DNA of 64,000 nucleotides from Diaporthe sp. PMI_573 (Eukaryota > Ascomycota > Sordariomycetes > Diaporthales > Diaporthaceae), in contig JAJTUP010000056.1 in assembly GCA_021399435.1 (NCBI GenBank), forward strand, positions 310,001 to 374,000, written 5' to 3'. Below the pieces are notes generated by a model. The model was not told the origin of the DNA. It searched no databases and was given only the letters and a program-made list of their open reading frames with translations. The stretch's first letter is position 1. Each line of letters opens with the position of its first letter. The position numbers were made by a program, and so were the translations under genes. Positions 21,738 through 30,338 of this stretch are shown piece after piece.

Positions 21738-22421
21738 TCACGCAGTAATGTCCTGAAAAGGCAGCGAAACCAGAGTGAAACCTATTGTGTTGATGGTGTA
21801 GGTATAGGCTTGGGTGGTAGTATTCGGGGGCAGGAGGTGGTTGGCATGTACGCCTGGTCTGCTTCGCTGGTTAGTGGGAGCTCCGCGACTGTTTGCTCGC
21901 CCTTCCATGGGTGGGCGCCAAAGCTTCCAGCCGCGGTACAGCGGGCTGTTGCGGTCGACCCATCGCGGGATTGGGTACTGGTGGATGTATTCCTGCGCCA
22001 GGTACTCGGGGATGGCTCGGCCAATGGGGAAGTCGGGCAGAATGTCGCGAGGTACGTAGATGTTACACTCAACATCGCGGTCAGGCAGGCCGTTGTAGCC
22101 TTCGTCGTGGAGAGATTGTCGGAACGCCGCGCAGCCGCCGGTTCGGCGAGCCAACAGGCTGTCGTATCGGCCGGTCGTGGTGTACGTTCGAAGCGACACA
22201 CCTGTTTCTCCGCCGTACAAGTACGCAGCCCAACGGTACCCTTGGAGGGAGAGTTTGCCGGCCTTGCACGGCTCGGCCACCAGGCGACGATACTCGTCGG
22301 CGCGGCTTCGACGAGGCTGGTCCACGCCGGGGTCTCTGGACGTGGGAGTGTCGTGGGTATGGTTCAGACCGAATGGCGGGAGGGCCGTGGCAACGCGGGC
22401 TGGTCGGCAACTTGTTGCGGC
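21738..22421 (-). CDS. extra ORF (ORF3) between pol and the 3' LTR of the chromovirus
   Basis: An open frame of about 227 codons on the coding strand of the element, beginning after a TAA at 22422-22424 and ending at 21738, 226 bp after the pol stop. No ATG lies near its start, so if used it would need splicing, a non-ATG start or readthrough. Composition is that of a folded protein: Tyr/Trp-rich, e.g. GYRWAAYLYGGETGVSL and IHQYPIPRWVDRNSPLYRGW. I see no transmembrane helix, signal peptide or envelope motif and recognise no family. In this GC-rich stretch long antisense frames exist too, so coding is inferred rather than shown. Confidence 0.4.
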   Translation of the reverse strand, partial: AATSCRPARVATALPPFGLNHTHDTPTSRDPGVDQPRRSRADEYRRLVAEPCKAGKLSLQGYRWAAYLYGGETGVSLRTYTTTGRYDSLLARRTGGCAAFRQSLHDEGYNGLPDRDVECNIYVPRDILPDFPIGRAIPEYLAQEYIHQYPIPRWVDRNSPLYRGWKLWRPPMEGRANSRGAPTNQRSRPGVHANHLLPPNTTTQAYTYTINTIGFTLVSLPFQDITA

Positions 22422-22647
22422 TTATGCGAGGATGGTTCGTCGCCGCTGACGGGCGTGAGGTTTGGACGGGCGGGCAAGCCGTGATGGTACAGGGCGGGCA
22501 GCGTGGTACAGACAGGCGGAGCAGATGGTGAGCAGTGTTCGTGAATGGTATGGGAATGCGCTGTGAATTCACGACAAGACGGTGAGGAAGGCGGTGGGTG
22601 GTTGCTTGGGTCGCGTGTGAATTCACCGTGTGTTGACGGTGAATTGT

Positions 22648-25600
22648 TTACACGCGCCTTGCCGCCCTACGATTGGCCCGTGCGTTTCGACTGAGCGACG
22701 GGTCGACGGCAGCATGGCCGTCTGACATGGTCCCTTGGGCACCTTGGCCTTGTCCCTGCCGTGGTCCCCTTTTGTTTGCTGTCGCCGGCCGGTTGGCCGG
22801 CGACGCGTCCTGGTCGACACGGTCGAGGACCTTACGCGGTCCTCGGGGGGTGATGACTTCGCCTGGCTTGGGCAATGGTGGCTCCCTTGCTTCGAGGCCG
22901 TGGGCACGCTGACGGAGGGCTGCCATTTGTGCCCTCCGTGCCTCGAAGTCCTGAATCAGCTCCGCGGCCCGCATGTGCTTAGCGGGCATCCAGACGTTGT
23001 ACTGGTTTGGGTGGTCCGCCCACTTGATGAGGTACTCGACCGTGGTAGCACCTCTCCCAACCTTGCGGTCCCGTCTCTGGATGATCCGCTCGACTTCGTA
23101 GTGTTTGAATGCCTCTAGTCCTTCGCCCTGGTCGTCCTCTACTTCCACGGCCTCCCCAAAAGGGGGGTCTCGGTGGTATGGGTCCGAGGCTGGAGGCTGT
23201 GCTGGTGACAACTGCGTCACGGAAACCACGTCGTGAGCGTTGATGTGTGGTGGGAGCCGCAGTTTGTATGCTAGTACGCCCACCTTCTCCTGTACTTGGA
23301 CTGGTCCCATCCGCTGCTGGGAGAATTTTCGCGGAGGGTGCCCTGGTAGGTTATACCCTTTGCCTAAGGATATGTACACCCAGTCCCCCGGATGGAACTG
23401 TTTTCGCCGGTGTTTATGGTCGTATTGCATTTTGGCTGCCATCTGGGCCTCGGCGATAGCAATTTGGGCTTCCTCCTGGTACATCTCGCGGAGCAATGGT
23501 GGGCATTCGTCCGCCAGCGAGCTTAGCTGGGACGGGTTGAATCCGTATAGCAGTTGGTTCGCCGTGCATTTGGTAGCCCGATTATACGCGTTGTTGAGGT
23601 TGAATTGCAGGGACGGTATAATGTCAGTCCACTCGCTGTCGGGGTTTGTGGTTGCCCACATACGTATGGCAATTTCGACTGTCCTATTCTTAACCTCTGA
23701 TTGCCCGTCGGTTTGTGGATGCCAAGCCGTGGAGAACAGGAGCTTGGTCTGGAGGTGCTGCCAAAGGCCTTGCCAGAATTCGGACATGAATTTCCGGTCC
23801 CTATCCGAGATGATTCGCTTAGGAATTCCCCAGTTGGAGAGGTAGAGGGTTCGAAGCATGATGGTGGCCCAATCGGTGGCTGTGTATATTGCGTTGCCCG
23901 GTATGATAAGGGACGCTTTGCTGTATTTGTCCGTCACAGACATGAAGGCGTCGAAGAAGGGCGCCCGTGGCAGTTGCCACGGGGTGAGCGCAGCGGGTAC
24001 ATCGGGCAGGCTTGTGACGAAGTCAATAGATATTGTATGGAACGGTGTTGGTGGTGAGAGTATGGGTTGCATCTCGCCTAGGGGTTTTTGATTGTCGTTG
24101 CGGTTCACCGAGCACACGGGGCAATTGTCTATGTAGTGGGCGATTTTGCGCTTGCAGTTCTTGATCACGTAGAGGTCGGTGAGGTCATGGTAGACCCGGT
24201 CTACCCCAAAGTGGTGTTTGGAGTCGTGTGCCTCGGCGATCAGTGTGTCAGCGACTGGGGACGGTATACAAAGTCGGTGCTTCCCGGTGAATTCCCTTAA
24301 GTACAAGAGACCACGTCCGTCCAGGGTGAACGGGAGCTTGGCCTCTGAGTCGGATTGTCGCAGTTGTTGGATGATCTGAGACCACCGCTTGTGTTCTGAG
24401 TAGGCAGCGAGTAGTTGTTCCTTGAAATCCGGATCGATTTTGGTTTCAGACATTGAATGTATGGCGAATTCAAGAAGGTTGTCCAGGACTCCCTCATCTT
24501 CGACTGGCTGTTGGTAAGTCGGGAGGCGGGACAGGGCGTCGGCGATGATGTTCGTAGTGCCGGGGATGTGATGGACGTCAAGTTGGTGCTGGCTAAGGTA
24601 TTCGGAGGCCAGCACCAATTTGAGGTTCATTTTGGTTTTGTCCACGGTCTCCATGGAGGTTTGGTTGACGATCCCGACTGTTGCGGCGTGGTCGGTGAGG
24701 ATGTGGACCGGTTGTACCCGGTTGGATCCGATGATTGTACGGAGCTTGCGGACGAGCCAGACAAGACATGCCACTTCCAATTCTGTTGGCCAATATTTCC
24801 TTTCCGCGGTGTTGAGTGTCTTGCTGAGATATAGGACGGGGCGTATCCATGCGCGTGGGATAGGCGACTTGCCGTCCCAGGTCTGTCCGTCGGCGAGCTG
24901 GAAGCATATTCCTGAGAAGCCGACCTCCTTGGAGGCATCCAGCTGGATGAATAGCGGGCGGTCGGGGTCTTGGTGAAACAATGCGTTCGGTCCTGTTAGG
25001 GCGGCCTGCAGGTCGGTGAAGGCATTCAGTTCCTCCTTCGTTGGCGTGAAGTCCGCCCGTCGGGTGTACTGTTTTCGTGAGCTGCCCTTAGGCAATTTTC
25101 CGTCGGTGCGAGCTACGGACAACATCGCTGTCTTTCGGCGTTGGAGCGGGTTTACCCGTTGACTATACCGGGGTATTAGGTGTCTGAGATATCCGGTCAG
25201 ACCGATGAACTTTTCCAATTGTTGGAGTGTAGCCGGGAACCGAAGTTCGCGGATGGTTTTGATGCGGTCTGATGTGTTGTATAGGCCGAGTCCGTCGACG
25301 CGGAATCCGAGTAGTTCCACGGAGGGGTAGCCAAGGAAGGATTTCTTAGAAGACAGGGAAATGTTTTTGTCTTGGAAGAGTTTGAAGACGGTGCGTAGGT
25401 GACGGATGTGCTCGGCAGCGGAGTCCGAAAATACGATCATGTCGTCGATGAACGCTGTTGCGAAGGCGCGGTGCGGTCGCAGCAGGTGATCCATGTAACG
25501 CTGTACATGCGCCGGCGAATTGCGGAAACCCATGATGGCTACCTTGAACCGTTCTTGCCCGCGGTGGCTCACCACGGTGAATCGATCCTGGTGCGGAGGG

Positions 25601-26526
25601 TAGACCATGAATTGATAGAAGAATAAGCTGGCGTCTACTACCGAGAGGTAGGCCTTGCCTCGTATCTTCCGAATGACCTCGGATTGAAGAGGCAGTGGGT
25701 ATGCGTCGGGCACAGTAACCTTGTTGAGCGCCCTAAGATCTACCACAATTCTGCCTTTACGCTGACCGTGTACTGTCCTCCAAACCACGAAGATGGGCGA
25801 GCCAAATGGGGTGGCCGTGTTAACCCACTCAGCTCTACCTTTTGCGTGAAGGCCGTCCATGAGTTCATCGATGAGTTTCCGGTCTTCTTCGCTGGAGTAG
25901 TATGGTCTTTTACCAATTTTGTGGTTCTGCCATCCTTCTACCAGTGGTATTCTCATCTGGTGGTCTTCTGGGATGTCGATCGGTCCATTGTCTTCGAAGA
26001 TATCTCGAAATTCCTCTACTAGTTTCCCGGCGTTATCGAGGAACTGGAGCGAGCCGTTGTACACGTGGACTCCGTTCGGCAATTTCGTCTCCGGTAGGTC
26101 CTTTGACTTGGAGATGCCTAGTTTGCCGTCTGGTCTTAAGTGTTCGCGGAACTCCGAGATCTCGCGTTCAGGCAATGTTTCGAGGTGTTCGGCGTCTGGC
26201 TCCGCTCCTGGAGGAGCAGTTGTGCCGTCCTTGGTTTGGATGTCGTGCGAACCGGCCAGAGTGTTTAAGAGATTGGTCGGGTCGAATGTCTTAGAGAAGG
26301 GCAATAGATTGTTCGTTGGTGGATGGGCCATCGATTCCACGACAGCCTGTACTCCCAGCTTCCAGCTGGTGGGACTCATGTGTTCTGAAACGAATGGTGA
26401 TAGGATTCCGAGGCGAGAGTTTCTTCGGATGCGTATTGGGTACGGCGACTGGTTTACCGCCATGACTCCGCATGTTTGTCGGCCCACTAGGCTGTTCACC
26501 CAGCCTTCTTGTTCGGGCCTAAACAA
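22648..26526 (-). CDS. pol: chromovirus Pol: RT, RNase H, integrase, chromodomain
   Basis: About 1,290 residues. Reverse transcriptase about residues 190-400, with WVNTATPFGSPIFVVW, RIVVDLRALNKVT and the FIDDM active site, where Phe replaces the usual Tyr of YxDD. RNase H about 525-660 (FIQLDASKEVGFSG, LEVACLVWLVRKL, LTDHAATVGIV). The integrase has an HHCC zinc module (H...H...CPVC near residues 795-830), a catalytic core (SIDFVTSLPD, VTDKYSKASLI, ISDRDRKFMSEFW, WHPQTDGQSE) and a C-terminal chromodomain (VERIIQRRDRK...VEYLIKWADHPNQYNVW). No ATG sits at its start; its frame is -1 relative to gag and stays open upstream past the gag stop, so it is probably made by frameshifting. No stops or shifts. 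Confidence 0.93.
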   Translation of the reverse strand: MFRPEQEGWVNSLVGRQTCGVMAVNQSPYPIRIRRNSRLGILSPFVSEHMSPTSWKLGVQAVVESMAHPPTNNLLPFSKTFDPTNLLNTLAGSHDIQTKDGTTAPPGAEPDAEHLETLPEREISEFREHLRPDGKLGISKSKDLPETKLPNGVHVYNGSLQFLDNAGKLVEEFRDIFEDNGPIDIPEDHQMRIPLVEGWQNHKIGKRPYYSSEEDRKLIDELMDGLHAKGRAEWVNTATPFGSPIFVVWRTVHGQRKGRIVVDLRALNKVTVPDAYPLPLQSEVIRKIRGKAYLSVVDASLFFYQFMVYPPHQDRFTVVSHRGQERFKVAIMGFRNSPAHVQRYMDHLLRPHRAFATAFIDDMIVFSDSAAEHIRHLRTVFKLFQDKNISLSSKKSFLGYPSVELLGFRVDGLGLYNTSDRIKTIRELRFPATLQQLEKFIGLTGYLRHLIPRYSQRVNPLQRRKTAMLSVARTDGKLPKGSSRKQYTRRADFTPTKEELNAFTDLQAALTGPNALFHQDPDRPLFIQLDASKEVGFSGICFQLADGQTWDGKSPIPRAWIRPVLYLSKTLNTAERKYWPTELEVACLVWLVRKLRTIIGSNRVQPVHILTDHAATVGIVNQTSMETVDKTKMNLKLVLASEYLSQHQLDVHHIPGTTNIIADALSRLPTYQQPVEDEGVLDNLLEFAIHSMSETKIDPDFKEQLLAAYSEHKRWSQIIQQLRQSDSEAKLPFTLDGRGLLYLREFTGKHRLCIPSPVADTLIAEAHDSKHHFGVDRVYHDLTDLYVIKNCKRKIAHYIDNCPVCSVNRNDNQKPLGEMQPILSPPTPFHTISIDFVTSLPDVPAALTPWQLPRAPFFDAFMSVTDKYSKASLIIPGNAIYTATDWATIMLRTLYLSNWGIPKRIISDRDRKFMSEFWQGLWQHLQTKLLFSTAWHPQTDGQSEVKNRTVEIAIRMWATTNPDSEWTDIIPSLQFNLNNAYNRATKCTANQLLYGFNPSQLSSLADECPPLLREMYQEEAQIAIAEAQMAAKMQYDHKHRRKQFHPGDWVYISLGKGYNLPGHPPRKFSQQRMGPVQVQEKVGVLAYKLRLPPHINAHDVVSVTQLSPAQPPASDPYHRDPPFGEAVEVEDDQGEGLEAFKHYEVERIIQRRDRKVGRGATTVEYLIKWADHPNQYNVWMPAKHMRAAELIQDFEARRAQMAALRQRAHGLEAREPPLPKPGEVITPRGPRKVLDRVDQDASPANRPATANKRGPRQGQGQGAQGTMSDGHAAVDPSLSRNARANRRAARRV

Positions 26527-26531
26527 GAAGG

Positions 26532-29500
26532 CTACTGTTTTTCCAAGTTCCCGGTAAAGACGGGAACGATGCGATGGGATCGCGGCGGAATTATAGTGTT
26601 TGCGGCTGCTCTTACCACATGAGTCCTCTCAGGAACCTTGGCAAAGATAGCGGCATCCACCGTGGCGCCGCCGAAACATCCGAACGCGATCTCGCCCGAG
26701 CTGTTCAACACGTCCACTTGGTGCGGCACCATGAATTCCTGGCCGACCAAGAGACCAGCATCTAGTCGATCCAGTACCCAGGCGCCAAGGCGAACGGCCA
26801 GGACCATCTTCTGGCCGCTGACGTTGCCTTGGTGGTAGATGTTGAATTCGGCCCATCCTAGTGCCTTGGTGTGGCCGACGCCTCTGATGTTGGCTTTTGC
26901 TTGCCAATTGACGGTGGCGTCTGGGAAGTAGCCTAGGTATGCCCGTGACACCGCGCACCGAGATGCGCCAGTGTCGTAACAAGCGGTGAATACGGGTCCA
27001 TCTACCGACCCTCGGGTCTGAACTCTGGCGTATGTATAGCCACGCCCTTTCACAGGGGAAACTTCTGGTGGGTTACTCATTCGCAGCACTGGCCCTGCCC
27101 ATTGGCCGGGCCTGGAGCTCAGTCGCTCGCCTACCGGGCGGCACCTTGAATGGTGTTGGCGGTATAGTTTTTGGGAGGAGAGCGTGGCTCCGCAGCCGTA
27201 GCATTCCAGGTTTGGAGCTGTGTAGATGTACTTGTCGTCGTATAGACCAGAGTCCGCACTCCGGCCGCTGGTGGCGGGTTCGACAACGTATAGGTCGACG
27301 TCGTCTACCAGCTGGTAGCCGGTTTCCTCGGTCGAGCCGTGTCCGGCTGAGTCGGCCGGTTCGTCTTCATAGCCGTCGTCGGCTTGTTGATCAGGGGCGT
27401 CCTGGTCGTCCTTGCTTTCACCAGCTTGGAGTTCGTCGTCGACGGGGTAGTATCCGTCGGTAAGGAGTTTCTCCTCACGAGTCGAGTCATATTGGAACTG
27501 GCCGTTGTCGACGTCAAACGCCTGGATCGTCTCAGCCAGGACGTTGCCTTGGTTGTCCCTTTGACCAAATCTTCGCCGCAGGCGGAGGGCCCCGGGGGCC
27601 CTGTCCTGAGGGCGACGGTCCCTTTGGGGTTCCTGGTCCGCTGCATTGGTGAGCAGCTTGGGTCGCTGCTGGGCTGGCCCGACCCTCTGCTGCCAGCCCT
27701 CTCTCACTGCTCGTCGGGCTTCCATCAGCTTTCGCCGTTGCTCCGGCGTCATGTTCCGGTACGTGTCATCCGAAACGAAATCTGCAGGTCGCGGGTTCGG
27801 TTGAGTAGGGCGATTCCGCGTATCCTCTTGTCGTCTAGGGTAGAGGTTAGGAATGTTGATGTGTATCGGGGGTAGGGCCGGTTGGTTGCGGCCGGCGGGT
27901 GCGTGGTGAAGTGGGCCTCCACGGATTTGCGCTGGTAGCGGCCGGAATTTCATACGGTCCTTTTCCCACAAATGCCACGTCTCTTGTTTGTCGCGGAGCG
28001 ATGTCTCGAATTTGCGGGAGTCGTACCCTACTGGCGGTCGGTCAAAATATGGGATCACCAGAGCCTTGTCGATCTGGTCCCACATGTTCCGTGCCACGAA
28101 GGATGGAGGTTGCTCCGCGAGGAGGGTAAATCGGCGGACGCGCTGGGTGTACTCCTGCACATTGCGGTTGCCATAGGCGTCTGTGCGGGAGTAACGCTGT
28201 TGGTGAAGGATGGTCTCCGCGGTATCCCGCGGGATTTGGAAGTTTTCCAGGAGGTATTTCTTCCAACGGTCCCATACTCCCGGCGTAGGGCTGGTAAGAG
28301 AAGCCCGTTCTGAACCGTCGAGAGTGGTCCAGAACCACGGATGGGCTATTCCTGACAGGCAGGAGGGCAGGTTGTAACTGAGCCATGCAGCTCGATGGCT
28401 GTCTTGGCGGATGTATATCTCACATCGATCAATAAAGCCCTGGGGGTCTTTCCATACAATCACTTTCCCATCTACCTTCGATACTTGCAAGAGTTCGGGG
28501 AAATTACTCCAGTTTTCATAAGGCTCGAATCGCCCTATGTTGGTATCCTTGAATTCCTTATCGGCTCGGAAGTAGGAGAGCTCGTCGTAGTACGGGTCGT
28601 CCGGTGGATCTCCGGGCCCTTGGCTGCGTGAACCTGGCCAGCCGTCCTCTGACGGTTGGTGGGTGTAGTAGACATGGGGGTCGTCGTCTTCATCATGGCG
28701 TTGACTGCTCCTTTCTCGCGGTGGTGCTCCCGGGTTTGCTCCTGAAGCAGCCGGCGGATTGGGTGGTTCCGGCTGGGCTCTCGTGGGCACGGGCCGAATA
28801 GTTCGGCCGGGCCCCTGGTTAAAGGGCCGTGGCGGCTGCCTTGGAGGTGCCGCGTCCGTCCTGCCGGGATGTGCTGGTGTAAACACCCCGGAAGCTTGGG
28901 CAGGGAGAGATGTCCGTGATTGCCCGGCTCGGAAGGCCTTAGAGAGCAGTATTCTTGTTGCGGCACGCTGATCAGGGTTTATCAAACTTCCTAGGAGGAT
29001 GGTTATCTCGTCCGATTGGAGATACTCTTCGACTGACCCCGGGGCTGGGGGGTCCATTCCTTGGCTCGGGAATTGGGGCGTGGCCGTCCGGGGTACCTGG
29101 GTACCGATACTTTCGGTGTCGTCTCGGATTCCTTCGGGAGATACTGAATGCGACCCTGAACGTCCCTCGGTGTTTGAAGGCGAACCCGATGGGTTTTGGG
29201 GGTTTTGAGAGGTCCCCCCCATTTCCGGTTCCTCAGAGACTTGGGTTGTTGTTGTTAATTGTTGTGAGGTCGTATCCGCTGGGTCGAGAGTACTGTAGGT
29301 TGGTGGCGCGAAGTTGATACGTTCGACGTCAAAGTAACGCTTTACCACGACTTCTCGATCCTGGGCGGTGCCGCAACGACTAATCTCTTGGAGAAACTCG
29401 GTGTGTCGGGTTGCTGACCAAGGGGGATTCAGTTCGTCGAGTATTACCTGTCTGTCGGCTGGGTCAACGGTGGTCACTAGCTGGCGTAGCCGGTAGTGTA

Positions 29501-29909
29501 TCTGGTGAGCATTGACAAGAGGTTTGTTGTGGAGACGCCAATTTTGGTAGTTGTCGGTGAATATTTTCGTGGGTTGGCTGCTTGATAGCCAGCTCCGTGG
29601 GACTTGTGTTCCTCCTTTTGCTTCCACCCACTTTCTGGCGGAGTCAAATTGTTTGTCTGCTGACTTTAACGGGTTGTAGACCTGGGAGTACCGGTCGTAT
29701 AGCGATTGCCAAGCGGCAAAGTTAGCAGCTACTTCTAGTAGATCTTGGTCCTCTAGAGTAACAGAGGACAAGAAGATATCTGGTTGTTTAGCTATTGCTG
29801 CTCGAAGGCGAAATAGTCGCGGCTGCTCCTTGACTGGTTGGAAGTCGGCGGGTGGCTGGGGGAATGTAGGTCCAAAGCGGGAGTCGAGTTTATAGGATTC
29901 CCGCGGCAT
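26532..29909 (-). CDS. gag: chromovirus Gag with C-terminal aspartic protease
   Basis: About 1,125 residues from ATG 29909. The N-terminal 380 residues are unassigned and end in Pro/Gln/Ser-rich low complexity. Residues about 480-650 contain the retrotransposon Gag region (AAWLSYNLPSCLSGIAHPWFWTTL, then WKKYLLENFQIPRDTAE). A zinc-finger-like motif CYGCGATLSSQKLYRQHHSRC (C-x2-C...H-H-x2-C) replaces the usual CCHC knuckle near residue 920. The C-terminal 150 residues are an aspartic protease with the active-site triad in ACYDTGASRC and a downstream hydrophobic strand (LDRLDAGLLVGQEFM). The gag stop at 26532-26534 follows the A-rich run used for the proposed -1 shift. Unusually long for Gag. Confidence 0.9.
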   Translation of the reverse strand: MPRESYKLDSRFGPTFPQPPADFQPVKEQPRLFRLRAAIAKQPDIFLSSVTLEDQDLLEVAANFAAWQSLYDRYSQVYNPLKSADKQFDSARKWVEAKGGTQVPRSWLSSSQPTKIFTDNYQNWRLHNKPLVNAHQIHYRLRQLVTTVDPADRQVILDELNPPWSATRHTEFLQEISRCGTAQDREVVVKRYFDVERINFAPPTYSTLDPADTTSQQLTTTTQVSEEPEMGGTSQNPQNPSGSPSNTEGRSGSHSVSPEGIRDDTESIGTQVPRTATPQFPSQGMDPPAPGSVEEYLQSDEITILLGSLINPDQRAATRILLSKAFRAGQSRTSLPAQASGVFTPAHPGRTDAAPPRQPPRPFNQGPGRTIRPVPTRAQPEPPNPPAASGANPGAPPRERSSQRHDEDDDPHVYYTHQPSEDGWPGSRSQGPGDPPDDPYYDELSYFRADKEFKDTNIGRFEPYENWSNFPELLQVSKVDGKVIVWKDPQGFIDRCEIYIRQDSHRAAWLSYNLPSCLSGIAHPWFWTTLDGSERASLTSPTPGVWDRWKKYLLENFQIPRDTAETILHQQRYSRTDAYGNRNVQEYTQRVRRFTLLAEQPPSFVARNMWDQIDKALVIPYFDRPPVGYDSRKFETSLRDKQETWHLWEKDRMKFRPLPAQIRGGPLHHAPAGRNQPALPPIHINIPNLYPRRQEDTRNRPTQPNPRPADFVSDDTYRNMTPEQRRKLMEARRAVREGWQQRVGPAQQRPKLLTNAADQEPQRDRRPQDRAPGALRLRRRFGQRDNQGNVLAETIQAFDVDNGQFQYDSTREEKLLTDGYYPVDDELQAGESKDDQDAPDQQADDGYEDEPADSAGHGSTEETGYQLVDDVDLYVVEPATSGRSADSGLYDDKYIYTAPNLECYGCGATLSSQKLYRQHHSRCRPVGERLSSRPGQWAGPVLRMSNPPEVSPVKGRGYTYARVQTRGSVDGPVFTACYDTGASRCAVSRAYLGYFPDATVNWQAKANIRGVGHTKALGWAEFNIYHQGNVSGQKMVLAVRLGAWVLDRLDAGLLVGQEFMVPHQVDVLNSSGEIAFGCFGGATVDAAIFAKVPERTHVVRAAANTIIPPRSHRIVPVFTGNLEKQ
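26538..26544 (-). promoter_or_regulatory. candidate -1 ribosomal frameshift site between gag and pol
   Basis: On the coding strand the gag frame reads TTG GAA AAA CAG TAG. The pol frame is shifted by -1 and is open across this point (GGA AAA ACA GTA GCC TTC). Slipping back one base on GGAAAAA lets the reading bypass the stop and enter pol. The site is not a textbook X-XXY-YYZ heptamer, and I have not established a downstream structure. Confidence 0.45.
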
Positions 29910-30089
29910 ATTCACCGTGGATTCACGGTGGATTCACAGTGAATCGTTGGCGACCACGTAGAGTGTTAGTCAAAGGTATTCTTTGACCCGATGGCTGACA
30001 GGAGTGCTGCAGCCCGATCCGTATAATTAATACACAGCGATGGCGACGGTTTGTCTACCCGATCCTTTTAACAAGGCGATCACGCAACG

Positions 30090-30115
30090 GGGGCGTGCTA
30101 GTTGTAGCTACCATT
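30090..30115 (-). other. candidate tRNA primer-binding site of the chromovirus
   Basis: Immediately inside the 5' LTR the minus strand reads AATGGTAGCTACAACTAGC. The TGG is complementary to a tRNA CCA end, as expected for a primer-binding site. I cannot name the tRNA. Confidence 0.4.
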
Positions 30116-30338
30116 TGATGGGAAAATAATATTGTAAAACGATGCCCTCCTGAATTCACAGAGAATTCACGGAGGATTCCCTAACTATATAAATACACGG
30201 TGAATTAACAGTGAATACACCGTGAATTCACCGTGAACGAATGGATTCACGGTGAATACACCGTGAATTCACCGTGAACGAATGGATTCACGGTGAATTC
30301 ACGGGAAATTCACCAGTGATGCACCGTGGGGTGCATCA
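30116..30338 (-). repeat. chromovirus 5' LTR (223 bp)
   Basis: Same sequence as 21375-21556 plus one extra tandem copy of a 41-bp unit (roughly 30236-30286 region) made of ATTCACGGTGAAT-type words. Flanked on the right by AGAAG, the target duplication. Confidence 0.9.

Larger units (their letters stand above)
21375..30338 (-). mobile_element. Ty3/gypsy chromovirus, complete, with 5-bp target duplication
   Basis: LTRs at 21375-21556 and 30116-30338, bounded by TG...CA and flanked by the direct repeat AGAAG (21370-21374 and 30339-30343). Transcription runs on the minus strand: 5' LTR on the right, then leader, gag-protease (26532-29909), pol (22648-26549), an extra ORF (21738-22421) and the 3' LTR. 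Both main ORFs are uninterrupted. A C-terminal chromodomain after integrase defines a chromovirus. The total is 8,964 bp, long for a fungal chromovirus because of the 1,127-codon gag ORF and the 1.1-kb segment after pol. Confidence 0.93.

Noticed and set aside
21699..22531. Plus-strand ORFs of 212-261 codons opposite the chromovirus ORF3
   Set aside because: Composition is Gly/Arg/Trp-biased and they run antisense to the retroelement; typical shadows in GC-rich DNA.
22673..26557. Plus-strand ORFs across pol, including a 212-codon one
   Set aside because: Antisense shadows of an unambiguous Pol frame.
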